Below are positions 17,134 to 26,323 of a stretch of DNA of 64,000 nt, piece by piece. The notes under the pieces were generated by a model that was not told where the DNA came from, did no database searches, and saw only the letters and a program-made list of their open reading frames with translations. Source of the stretch: an uncultured Prevotellaceae bacterium (GTDB taxonomy: Bacteria; Bacteroidota; Bacteroidia; Bacteroidales; Bacteroidaceae); NCBI GenBank assembly GCA_937910905.1, contig CALEPV010000043.1:1-64000 (forward strand). The letters run 5' to 3'. Position numbers and translations under genes: made by a program. Position 1 is the stretch's first letter; each line of letters opens with the position of its first letter.

Positions 17134-20100
17134 TTATAGGTTGATTTTCACACCGAGGTTGAAGCTTCGACCAGAGCCGAGCAGTCCGCGGTCTATGCCT
17201 TGGTAGAGAACGCTGCCTCGCATGGAGAACTCTGGGTCTGTACCAAGATATTTGGTGATGGTGAACACATTGTTGGCGCGAGCCCATACGGTGATACCCT
17301 GGATGTAGGTGTTGTTGATGGGCAGCTTATAGCTGAGCGTCACGTTCTTCAGGCGCAGGTAGCTGCCGTCTTCAATCCAGCGGTCGGAGAATTCGCTGTT
17401 GCCCATCGGGTCGCCGTAGTTGGCACGTGGCACGTTGGTCACCTGGCCTTCATAGCTCCAGCGGCTGAGCATGGCGGTGGTCTGGTTCATAAAGCGGCTG
17501 CCTGACTCCAGCTGCTGGCGGTTGTAGTTGTAGATGTCGTTGCCCAGGCTGTAGTTGAAGCCGAGGTCGAGAGTCAGGCGCTTGTAGCTGAGCGATGTCC
17601 AGATGTTGCCATAGATGTCGGGGTTGGCATCGCCAATCACGGTGCGATCATTATCATCAATGATGCCGTCGTTGTTCTGGTCGACATACTTCACATCGCC
17701 GGCGGTGAAGTAGCTCTTTGTCACCTTGTCGTCACCCAGGCGGTACAGACCATCGGCCGATGCCTCCTCGCTGGTGGCATAGACGATGGTTCCGTTCTGC
17801 GTCTTGGCAGTCTTCAGGCCGTAGAAGGTGTTGATGCTGCTACCCACCTGACTGCGGATGGTGGCACCCAGGATGCTATGATCCTCGTAGGGAGCATCAT
17901 CGGGCAGCTCTGTGAGCTTGTTCACGTAGTGACCCATGCTGGCACCTACGCTCCAGTTCCACTTGTTGCCGGAGATTATGTGAGCTGTGGCGCTGACATC
18001 GAAGCCCTGATTCTCAAGGCTGCCTCCGTTGCTCCAAGTCTGCTCGATACCGGACAGGAAATTGAGCGACTGCAGGGTGAGCAGGTTGTCGGTCCATGAA
18101 TAGAAGTAGTTGAACGATGCCGACAGCCGGTTGTTGAGGAATTTGCCCTCGATGCCGGCATTGAAGCGCTTGGTTGTCTCCCACTGCAGCTTGGTGTTGC
18201 CGATGTTCTCAAGGCTCAAGCCTGGAATCTCGTTGAGGAACAGAGTGCTGGTGAAGTAGCTGTGCGAAGCATCGTAGGGCAGACGGTCGTTACCGCTCAT
18301 GCCGAAACCTGCTGTCAGCTTCAGATAGTCTACGCCGGGAGCGTCGAACCACTGCTCGTTGCTCATCACCCAGCCTGCCTGCAGGCTCGGGAACAGTCCC
18401 CATGCAACACCACCCAGCTTCAGACCGTCGGCGTCCTTGCCGAACTGTGAGTTGGCATCCATTGCAAAGTCGGCCTGCAGATAGTAGCGGTTGGCATAGT
18501 TGTAGCGTGCCTGTGCGTACCACGAGAGCGAAGCCCAGTTCTCGGCAGTACCGTAGATTTGCTTGTAGTTGGTGTTCTGTATCAGAGGTGTCTTGTCATT
18601 ACCGGTGTTATAACCGTTCTGGCGAGTGAGCTTGTAGCCATCGTTCATGAATCGGAAACCACCCATCAAGTCGATGGCGTGCGCACCGTAGCGGTTGTTC
18701 CACTGGAGCTTGGTGTCGCTCAGCACGCTGTTCTGACGGCTGTAGATAGAACCAATCATGTTGTCCATCTTCATGTGGTAGTCGTTCACCCAGAAAGCAG
18801 GTACACCGCTCATCGGGATGTAGTTCTTCTCGTTGGTGTTTACCAGCGAGTAGCTGAACAGCGAGCTCAGCTTCAGATGCTTGTTGATGTCCCACGATGG
18901 TGTGATGGACAGGTTCAGGTACGAGTTATCGTAGTAGTTCTTGTTCTGTGCCGTACCGTACTCCAGGATAGCCAGCGGGTTGGCCAGCTCGTAGTTGGCA
19001 TTCTTCAGCTGGGAAATCTCGCTCAGGTAGTCCTCGTCCTCGATATCAAGGTGGGCATGGTTGATGGTACCCTGTGCACCTGTTGCCACGAAGCTGTATG
19101 GGCTGAGCATAGGTGTCTTGGCATAGCTGAGGAAGTTAAGGCTCGTGATAGTGCTGTTGTCGTAGTCCTCTGGAGCACCGGTGTCATAGACCTTGCGGGT
19201 GGTGTTGGAGAACGAAGCGTCGAAGCGCACCTGCACGTTGTCGATAATCTTGATATCGGTGTTGAAGCGCACGTTCAGACGGTTGAAGTTTGCCTCGTCG
19301 ATGGTCTCCTGTGCGGTGTTGTAGCCCAACGACAACATGTAGTTGGCGATGTCGCCACCACCTTGCACGCTCAGACCATAGTTCTGTGAGATTGCATTGC
19401 GGTAGATTTCATCGGTCCAGTCGGTGTTGTTGTTGTACTTGTTGTACCAATAGTAGTTAGGGTCGGAGTTCAGAAACTTGAACGACTGTGTGCGTGTGCC
19501 TGTTGTGGACAGCAGGTCGGTAGCGTAGCTCTTGAACTGCGAACCGTTCATCACGCTGAGCTTGTGCGGTACCAGCTCCACGCCTACACTGGCAGTAGCA
19601 TCAATGCGTGTGGCCAGTGAACGGTTACGTTTGGTCTTGATGATTATCACACCGTTGGCGCCTTTGGAGCCGTAGATGGCTGTCCCGTTCTTCATCACTT
19701 CCACGCTGGCAATGTCGTTCACGTTGAAGTTGCTCAGCACATCGTTGTAGAAGCCGGAGTGAATCATCTCGCGGTCGTACTGCATGTCGGTGATTACGCC
19801 GTCGACAACAATCAGCGGCTGTGCTTGAAGCATGTAACTGCCCACACCGCCGATCTGCATGTAGCTGCCTTGTGCCGACAGTCCGCTACGCTGGTTCGTC
19901 CTTACGTCAGCACCCAGCTGGTTCTCGACCTCGGCTGAGATGTTGAGTGCATTGCTGTAGTCGAAGCCGGAGGCTACGGCGTGGTTCATAATATTGTCGT
20001 CTGTACCGTAGAGTGCGCGGGCTGCATCGCTCTGCAGCACGATGTCGCGCAGCTCGCCACTGCGGTTCAAACCTACACGCACGAGGTTGTAGCCAGGAAG

Positions 20101-20403
20101 CGTCACCTCGATGGCTGAACTGTAGAGGGGCACCTTGAGGGTGAATGTGCCGTCCTCATCGGTAAGAGCAGAGTAGCCCTCGCCTGCGATGGACTTCACC
20201 AACACACCTGCCAGAGGAGCATGATCCTGCTGGCTCACTACCCGGCCGGTGATGTCGCGGGTAGGCTCTTGCTTCTTGGCCGTCTGGCGCACGCGCTGTA
20301 CTTGCGCGGTGTCAACGTCCTGTACATCCTCATCGTCTTGCGCTATTGCAGCGAGAGGCAGGGTCAAGAACAGGGAAAGACAGATAAAGCCAACTTTTCT
20401 CAT
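17134..20403 (-). CDS. SusC/RagA-family TonB-dependent transporter
   Basis: The 1,089-aa outer-membrane transporter has a signal peptide (LPLAAIAQ), then the carboxypeptidase-like domain ITGRVVSQQDHAPLAGVLV near residues 50-125. The SusC plug follows (QPLIVVDGVITD; ASVEVMKNGTAIYGSKGANG; VIIIKTKR at roughly 200-260) and then a beta-barrel ending FNLGVKINL. Its ATG overlaps the stop of the upstream fasciclin gene by one base (TAATG). It forms the import channel with the SusD protein encoded next. The plug motif GSKGANGVIIIKTK is the standard SusC form, so it should be functional. Confidence 0.93.
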   Translation of the reverse strand: MRKVGFICLSLFLTLPLAAIAQDDEDVQDVDTAQVQRVRQTAKKQEPTRDITGRVVSQQDHAPLAGVLVKSIAGEGYSALTDEDGTFTLKVPLYSSAIEVTLPGYNLVRVGLNRSGELRDIVLQSDAARALYGTDDNIMNHAVASGFDYSNALNISAEVENQLGADVRTNQRSGLSAQGSYMQIGGVGSYMLQAQPLIVVDGVITDMQYDREMIHSGFYNDVLSNFNVNDIASVEVMKNGTAIYGSKGANGVIIIKTKRNRSLATRIDATASVGVELVPHKLSVMNGSQFKSYATDLLSTTGTRTQSFKFLNSDPNYYWYNKYNNNTDWTDEIYRNAISQNYGLSVQGGGDIANYMLSLGYNTAQETIDEANFNRLNVRFNTDIKIIDNVQVRFDASFSNTTRKVYDTGAPEDYDNSTITSLNFLSYAKTPMLSPYSFVATGAQGTINHAHLDIEDEDYLSEISQLKNANYELANPLAILEYGTAQNKNYYDNSYLNLSITPSWDINKHLKLSSLFSYSLVNTNEKNYIPMSGVPAFWVNDYHMKMDNMIGSIYSRQNSVLSDTKLQWNNRYGAHAIDLMGGFRFMNDGYKLTRQNGYNTGNDKTPLIQNTNYKQIYGTAENWASLSWYAQARYNYANRYYLQADFAMDANSQFGKDADGLKLGGVAWGLFPSLQAGWVMSNEQWFDAPGVDYLKLTAGFGMSGNDRLPYDASHSYFTSTLFLNEIPGLSLENIGNTKLQWETTKRFNAGIEGKFLNNRLSASFNYFYSWTDNLLTLQSLNFLSGIEQTWSNGGSLENQGFDVSATAHIISGNKWNWSVGASMGHYVNKLTELPDDAPYEDHSILGATIRSQVGSSINTFYGLKTAKTQNGTIVYATSEEASADGLYRLGDDKVTKSYFTAGDVKYVDQNNDGIIDDNDRTVIGDANPDIYGNIWTSLSYKRLTLDLGFNYSLGNDIYNYNRQQLESGSRFMNQTTAMLSRWSYEGQVTNVPRANYGDPMGNSEFSDRWIEDGSYLRLKNVTLSYKLPINNTYIQGITVWARANNVFTITKYLGTDPEFSMRGSVLYQGIDRGLLGSGRSFNLGVKINL

Positions 20404-22307
20404 TATTCTCTGTATTCTTTAAGGTTAAACAAATTGTCCTTGCTCAAGTCGGTGATGTCCAGCTGATAGGCATCAGCTTCCTCCTTTGTAGCAAACGGAA
20501 CGTAGATAATGCGGTTGATACGCAGCACGTTGGTCTGATTGTTCTTGGTCAGGTCGGTGGCGCGGATATCTGTTTCAATCAGATAGCGCTGTGTTGATGA
20601 CACTGTGCCGAAGACATTGTAGCCAGACATTGTCACGAGACGTGCACGGTCTATGCAGATGAGGTCTATCTGGTCACCAGAGGTCTGGAAGTAGTTGGAA
20701 CCGTTCACATGCGTCTCGCTGGCATCGGGCGACACTCTGGAGTCGTTCTTGTCGAACTCGATATCGTCGTTGGGGTCGGAGGTGGCATCACTCTCCTTGC
20801 GGGATGACTCACGGCGCTGGTTGTAGCTCACCTTGAAGCGGGTGGGGCGTATCTGGCTCTCATCGTAGCCGGATGCGTTGGCAAATGCTGGCACGGTCAC
20901 GAGGTATACATTATAATATGTATTGGAGAACGTGTTGGGCAGAGTGAAGTAGATAGCACTGTTACGATAGCTCTGGCCCGTTGTGCCATAGTCAATCGGA
21001 GCAACCTCGACATAGCTGCTGTTCTGTAGCTCGTGGAAGTCATAGAACGTACCGTTGTAGGTGATGCTGTCTATCACGCTGCGAGGTGTGATGGTCACAC
21101 GTGGCACCTTCTGGTTGTTCTCGGTCAGCTGAGGTGTGATACGATGACTGTTGTCATTGCCCAGGATGTAGCGTGCCTGCTTGAATGTGAGGGATGGGTC
21201 GATACGGCCTTCGGTATCGGTGTAGACTATACCGTTGGAGCATGAGGCTGAATCGAGGCCGTACAGGATGCCACCGCTCTCTGTCGGGTTCCACCATACG
21301 TTGAGGCCATAGTAGCCGCTCATGTTGATGTACGATGTGTTGCGGATGCTGTCGCCCTTCTGCAGGTTGCGGTTGAACACGCGTCCACGCACGATGGCCA
21401 TGCGGGCATTGAGGTCGGCAACGGAGTCGCGGTTCTCCACGCGGTCCACATAGTGGAACAGTGGAGCATAGTCGACATATTCCTTTTCCCACACGGTGTT
21501 GTTAGGAGCCAAGAACAGATATGTGCTGTCCTCGCGGTTGAAGTAGGCGCGAAGCAGGTCTTGCAGTTGGTTGCTGCGTGTCAGCACAGAGTCGGCGTAC
21601 ACAATCTTACCATCTACGATGCCTTGCTCCACGGAAGCACTCTCGTTGAGATCGTCGATGTCGAATCCTTCAAAGAAGGCCGATACGCTGTCCAGTCCTT
21701 CGGTCAGCGCCATGTACTCGCGCACATTGGGGTAGAACATCTCGTTGTGTGCCAGTTTGTACATCACGCCGTTGCTGGCAATGATATTATGGGCTGTGAA
21801 GTCAACATCGTTGAGTGATGTCGGCAGCAGGTGCATGTACTTGCCGTTGAGCATACGCACGGTGTCGTTGGTCTCGGACGATACGGAACGGCCGTAGAGT
21901 GCGATGTGGTTCTGGATGAACTGTGTGGCTGCACGGTTGTCTTCGCTCTTGCGTCCAGCTGCCTTGTCGGCTTGGAACACAGCGATGATGCTGTCGGCCT
22001 GAGCGTCTGTGATGACAGGTGCCCATAGGGTCATCACCTGCGGAGAAGCTATGATGTCAGAGTAGTGGGCCAGTGCACCTGTGGTAGATTGCTGCTTGCC
22101 CGACTCAACGGTCTGTAGTACTCGGAGGAACGGTGTGAGCTCCGGGTCGGCCTTCACCTGCTCCAACAATGATGGTGCATCTGTCACGGTCTGGACGCCC
22201 TCATTGTCGTAGTGGTTGTCCCACTCGTCGGAGCATGACATTGCCGTGAAGGCAATGCCAGCTACAAACGATGTGGCTAGGAGGGGAATATAATGTGATG
22301 TTTTCAT
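20403..22307 (-). CDS. Fasciclin-domain lipoprotein
   Basis: The 634-aa protein has a lipoprotein signal ending TAMSC (Cys near 25). Two FAS1-type repeats can be read. The first runs at about residues 40-215 (TLWAPVITDAQAD, FIQNHIALYG, LNGKYM, IASNGVMYKL). The second starts near 220 (YLFLAPNNTVWEKE). The C-terminal 250 residues are beta-rich and not recognised. FAS1 modules are adhesion or binding domains and no catalytic residues are known for them. Embedded between SusD and SusC genes, it is most likely a surface accessory glycan- or protein-binding lipoprotein, in the position SusE/F-like proteins hold in other loci. That role is inference. Confidence 0.8.
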   Translation of the reverse strand: MKTSHYIPLLATSFVAGIAFTAMSCSDEWDNHYDNEGVQTVTDAPSLLEQVKADPELTPFLRVLQTVESGKQQSTTGALAHYSDIIASPQVMTLWAPVITDAQADSIIAVFQADKAAGRKSEDNRAATQFIQNHIALYGRSVSSETNDTVRMLNGKYMHLLPTSLNDVDFTAHNIIASNGVMYKLAHNEMFYPNVREYMALTEGLDSVSAFFEGFDIDDLNESASVEQGIVDGKIVYADSVLTRSNQLQDLLRAYFNREDSTYLFLAPNNTVWEKEYVDYAPLFHYVDRVENRDSVADLNARMAIVRGRVFNRNLQKGDSIRNTSYINMSGYYGLNVWWNPTESGGILYGLDSASCSNGIVYTDTEGRIDPSLTFKQARYILGNDNSHRITPQLTENNQKVPRVTITPRSVIDSITYNGTFYDFHELQNSSYVEVAPIDYGTTGQSYRNSAIYFTLPNTFSNTYYNVYLVTVPAFANASGYDESQIRPTRFKVSYNQRRESSRKESDATSDPNDDIEFDKNDSRVSPDASETHVNGSNYFQTSGDQIDLICIDRARLVTMSGYNVFGTVSSTQRYLIETDIRATDLTKNNQTNVLRINRIIYVPFATKEEADAYQLDITDLSKDNLFNLKEYRE

Positions 22308-22339
22308 ACTTGAAATGATGCTTTATTATTGCTTGGGGG

Positions 22340-24463
22340 TTATAGGTCGTTCTCACCCTTGCCGTCACCTTCGATGCCATATACTGACTTTGGTACGAAC
22401 TCCAGGTAGTCAAGCATGAGCTGGGCACCACCGATGGCCATCACTGAGCGGATGCGCATAGTGTGGGTCACGGAGTTGTCCAGCGGGCCTGTGTAGATTA
22501 CCTTGCGGACAATACCGTTGTTGTTGGCAAATGAGGCGCTGCCACTGGTGGTCAGACGCTTGTCGTCCTTGAGGTAGCCTTCGCCGGCAGTGATGTTGCG
22601 CACGCTGTGCGGGCCATGATACCAACCGAGGTTGTGCATATCCTTCTTCACCTGCTCCTTGCGGTCGCCTGAAAGATCGTCAAGATTGACGAAACCTCCG
22701 ATACGAGTTGCAAAGGATGCATCATCCAGCTTACGCATGTCAAGAGGTATACCCTGAGGCTGACCGTCGACATAGAACTGTGCAATACCGCGATAGGCCA
22801 TAGCTGTAAAGCCCAGACGTATCTGATACTGACCTGTTGGCAATGGAGGCAGCTCGAATGTGATGTCGTAGGAGTTGTTGTCGGAACGAAGGTTGAACTC
22901 ATCGCCCTCATAGCTCCAGAATGTGTTGCGGCAATTCTGGAGGAAGAAGTTGCCATCCTCGTTCATCTCCACATTGCTTAGGTAGCCTGGAGGGAAGATG
23001 TAGTTAGGTGCAATGGCAGTGGGGCTTGGGTCAGACACATCGCTGAGGCCACCCCATGTGGTAGTAGTACGCAGGTCATTGTTCATAGGTTCTGGCCACA
23101 GAGTGTAGAAGTCTACACGCATACGGTCGTTGAACACAGTCTGCTGGGTTTGCTCGCTGAAGTCGATCAGACGGTCTATGTAATAGTACACGCCATTCAC
23201 TGCAACCTGTGTCTGACCTTCAGCCACTGTTGGCTCTACGATAGCGCCTCGCTGCTCAAGCTGTGGACGGTCAGGGTCATATATGCGGTTGAGGTAGAGT
23301 GTGTTGGCTTCGGAGTTACCGCGGAACTTGTTTGTGGCCCATACATACTCAACCTTTAGTGTGCTGTTTGGTGCCATAGTCTTGTACCACTCCATCGGGT
23401 TGATTTCCGTATGTAGGATGGTGCAGTTCGTGTAAAGTTTCTCGTAGATACCCTTGCGGTCCAGAATGTGATAGGCAATCAGACGATAGAGTGGATTATT
23501 CTCGTTCTTCAGCGCTTCCTCGCCTGTACCATAAACAGGGTCAGACTTCAGAGCAGCTGCATTCTCGTCTGGCATATAGACACCCACTGCATATTCCCAT
23601 AGAGCTTCCCAGTCGCCCTTGTCAATACCGTAAATCTGCGAAAGTATCTGGTCAGTAACGGCAAAGGCCGTGAAGCCATAGCGACGGTATTCTGGTACAT
23701 GGCAGTAGTCCATCTGTGAGGCAGCACCAGACTGGTATGTGCGTTCCAGCTTCTTCTCCTCACGCCAGTAGCGTGGATCCCATGATGCATCCTCAATGAG
23801 CACCATCTTCTTGTCAAGGCCGCAGAGCTCAAGGCAGAGGTTGAAGGTACTGATATTGTCATCACGCTTCATCACAGTAGGCAGTGTCTCATTGGATGTG
23901 CTGATGAGACCGTTCACAGGATGTACAATACCGTTCTCAACAGAGTCGTTAGCCAGTGTGATGATGATATCACCTGAGCGGTTGATACGGTAAGTGGTGT
24001 TCACGGTGTCACCATCTTCGCCCAGCACCGGTATCGGCTCGATACTCAGGTTGCGTCCCAGCATGTTGGTCTTGTCGATGAAGTTCAGGCCTTCAAAGTC
24101 GGTAGTGGAGTAGATGACATCAATGATAAGGTTGCGGGTTATGGTGTCGCAATCCTCTACAGAGAGCTGGTCAATAGATGAAAGGCCCTTAGTGGTCAGA
24201 TAGCTCTGCACTGCCTCGTTGGTAGGAGCAAAGCATGTGTATGTGCCGTATGCAGAGAGGAGGTCCATCTTGCCGGCCTTGGTCACAATCTTAGCGAACT
24301 CGGAGTAGTCCTCGTTGTTCTGCAGGAAGTCGCTCATCATTTCACCGGTGAAGGTGTAGAATGCTTCATCGGGCATGTCGTCGCTGCATGAGGTTAGTGT
24401 CATTGACACGCAACCAATGGCGATGAGCGAGTAGCGGATAATAAGTTTCTTTATCGTGTTCAT
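22340..24463 (-). CDS. Fasciclin-domain lipoprotein with C-terminal beta-sandwich
   Basis: The 707-aa lipoprotein has a signal ending LTSC (Cys near 26). FAS1 signatures appear in the first repeat (YTCFAPTNEAVQSYL near residue 75; GIVHPVNGLIST near 175) and in a divergent second repeat to about 420. Near residues 540-640 FELPPLPTGQYQIRLGFT, AMAYRGIAQFYVDGQPQG and similar strands suggest a jelly-roll or CBM-like beta-sandwich. The gene follows the first SusC/SusD pair after 12 nt and precedes another fasciclin gene after 32 nt. A surface-exposed binding protein of the SusCD complex is likely; the ligand is unknown. Confidence 0.78.
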   Translation of the reverse strand: MNTIKKLIIRYSLIAIGCVSMTLTSCSDDMPDEAFYTFTGEMMSDFLQNNEDYSEFAKIVTKAGKMDLLSAYGTYTCFAPTNEAVQSYLTTKGLSSIDQLSVEDCDTITRNLIIDVIYSTTDFEGLNFIDKTNMLGRNLSIEPIPVLGEDGDTVNTTYRINRSGDIIITLANDSVENGIVHPVNGLISTSNETLPTVMKRDDNISTFNLCLELCGLDKKMVLIEDASWDPRYWREEKKLERTYQSGAASQMDYCHVPEYRRYGFTAFAVTDQILSQIYGIDKGDWEALWEYAVGVYMPDENAAALKSDPVYGTGEEALKNENNPLYRLIAYHILDRKGIYEKLYTNCTILHTEINPMEWYKTMAPNSTLKVEYVWATNKFRGNSEANTLYLNRIYDPDRPQLEQRGAIVEPTVAEGQTQVAVNGVYYYIDRLIDFSEQTQQTVFNDRMRVDFYTLWPEPMNNDLRTTTTWGGLSDVSDPSPTAIAPNYIFPPGYLSNVEMNEDGNFFLQNCRNTFWSYEGDEFNLRSDNNSYDITFELPPLPTGQYQIRLGFTAMAYRGIAQFYVDGQPQGIPLDMRKLDDASFATRIGGFVNLDDLSGDRKEQVKKDMHNLGWYHGPHSVRNITAGEGYLKDDKRLTTSGSASFANNNGIVRKVIYTGPLDNSVTHTMRIRSVMAIGGAQLMLDYLEFVPKSVYGIEGDGKGENDL

Positions 24464-24475
24464 GATGAGTGATGT

Positions 24476-26302
24476 TTAATGTGACTTAAACGTTTCCTCT
24501 GCCTCATTAGCATAGATAGCTTTCTGAGTGATGTTTGGATTCTTCTTCAGCTCCTGCTTGTTGTAGGGCCAGAACAGGGCATCCATGCTGGGGAAGCCCA
24601 GAGAAGAGCCAGAGCCCGTAATTTTGGAAGGTACGGAGTTGCGAACTATATCGGGCTTGCCGTCGCGACGTGCTTGGCGCACGAGGTCAAACCAGCGCTT
24701 GCCTTCGAACATCAGCTCGCGGTTGCGCTCCTTGCGGATCAGTTCAATAAGCAAACCGCGTGTTGTGGCTTCAGACGATGATGCAGAGAGGCGGAAGTCC
24801 TTCACAACACTGCGCTTGCTTACCAAGTAGACAAGGTCAAATGCCTTCTTCATGTCCTCCTGCATATCAGCGTCTGCTGCTGCAATGCCTTCTTCGGTTG
24901 TCCTCATTATGTAAGCCTCAGCCTCAAGCAACATGACATCGGTCAGACGGTAGAATATCCAGTTTCGGTTCATCTCACTGGAAATCGTTGTGCCAGTGGT
25001 GTATGGTATTTTGGCATTGGATGTACCGGTAGATGCATTAAAGCCGCTGGCTACACCTTTTATTATAGTACCTTCGCCGTAGTTGTCGTCGGTAGCTTCC
25101 AACGAGTTGAAGAAGCGTACATCGTTGGCATTGTAGAAGTATGAGAATGTCTGTGAGCTCATCTCGTTCACAATGCTGGGATTCACAGTCAGGTAACCAT
25201 GGCCCGAGTTGTTGCGACTATCGCTGGATGGTAGCCAGTTGCCGTAGAGTATGCCAAGAGCAGAGCTTTCTACGAAGTCCGTGGTGCTGCCGGTCCAGTT
25301 GAATGACAGCTCGAAGATGCTCTCGAAGCTGTTTCCATAGTTTCCGAAGATGGCATTGGCAGAGGCTGATGGGTTGTTCGCATCGTTAGCATAGAGAGGT
25401 ACGGTCAGTCCGTTGAACGGAGCGGCATCGCTCATTTTAGGTGTGGATGTTCCTGAGATGTTGCCTACAGATGTCTGCTGACCTGTCTGACGTGAGTACT
25501 CATCCTCGTAGTCGGCCTTCTTCTGTGCTATCACAGCATCTGCGCACTGTATGGCTTTGTCATAGTTGCCCTGCCAGAGGTACATATCGGTGAGCATGGC
25601 GTTGATGGCTGTGCGGGTGATGCGGTTCACGTTGGTATTGTACATCTTGCCGTAACCATCGTTGTTTCCCTGGGCGTAGTGCACGTAGGCGTCAGCCTTG
25701 ACGGACTCGAGGTCGTTGATGATTTCGCCCAGCACATAGTCGAATGACGAAGCTGGCAGATACTGCACTTGCTCCTCTTCCTGTATACCCTCGCGATAGA
25801 ACGGTACTTCGTCGAAAGCACGGATGAGGTAGAAATAGCACAGAGAGCGCAGTGCGGTCATCTCGGCTATGGTGGCACTCAGCTGGCTGGCATTGTATGC
25901 CGGGTCAACGGCGCTTACCTCTGGTGCCATGCGGATGATGGTGTTGCACTTGTTGATTACGTAGTAGAAGCTGGACCAGTCGGTGTACTGATTGGTGGAA
26001 AGCAGGTTCTCGCGCAGTGCCTGATAGATATCGTCGTCTTTGTTCTCAACGCCGGAGCCGGGGAAGATGTTGTCACTTCTCAGCTCGCCCCACACAATGC
26101 ATCGACGGATGAATGCATCGCTCTGCATAGCGGTGTAGCATCCCAGCACCATCTGGTCAACGTCGGTCTTCTCATTCCAGAAGTTGTCTTCTGTCACGAT
26201 GTCACGCGGCTTGATTTCCAGGAAGTCTCCACAGGCTGCAAACAACAATCCTGCACAGGCCAGCATGATGCAAAGATGTATTTTATGATATATCTGTTTC
26301 AT
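24476..26302 (-). CDS. SusD/RagB-family lipoprotein
   Basis: The 608-aa lipoprotein has signal MKQIYHKIHLCIMLAC and lipobox FAAC. SusD features are: N-terminal DFLEIKPRDIVTEDNFW, the helical MTALRSLCYFYLIRAFDEVPFY near residue 150, TAINAMLTDMYLWQGNYDKAIQCAD near 230, and C-terminal LLIELIRKERNRELMFEGKRWFDLVR near 530. This is the canonical RKER.REL.FEGKRWFDL motif, with AEAY before it. It is a standard-length SusD partner for the SusC gene 21 nt upstream. Confidence 0.94.
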   Translation of the reverse strand: MKQIYHKIHLCIMLACAGLLFAACGDFLEIKPRDIVTEDNFWNEKTDVDQMVLGCYTAMQSDAFIRRCIVWGELRSDNIFPGSGVENKDDDIYQALRENLLSTNQYTDWSSFYYVINKCNTIIRMAPEVSAVDPAYNASQLSATIAEMTALRSLCYFYLIRAFDEVPFYREGIQEEEQVQYLPASSFDYVLGEIINDLESVKADAYVHYAQGNNDGYGKMYNTNVNRITRTAINAMLTDMYLWQGNYDKAIQCADAVIAQKKADYEDEYSRQTGQQTSVGNISGTSTPKMSDAAPFNGLTVPLYANDANNPSASANAIFGNYGNSFESIFELSFNWTGSTTDFVESSALGILYGNWLPSSDSRNNSGHGYLTVNPSIVNEMSSQTFSYFYNANDVRFFNSLEATDDNYGEGTIIKGVASGFNASTGTSNAKIPYTTGTTISSEMNRNWIFYRLTDVMLLEAEAYIMRTTEEGIAAADADMQEDMKKAFDLVYLVSKRSVVKDFRLSASSSEATTRGLLIELIRKERNRELMFEGKRWFDLVRQARRDGKPDIVRNSVPSKITGSGSSLGFPSMDALFWPYNKQELKKNPNITQKAIYANEAEETFKSH

Positions 26303-26323
26303 GATGAATAGTATATAGCTGGT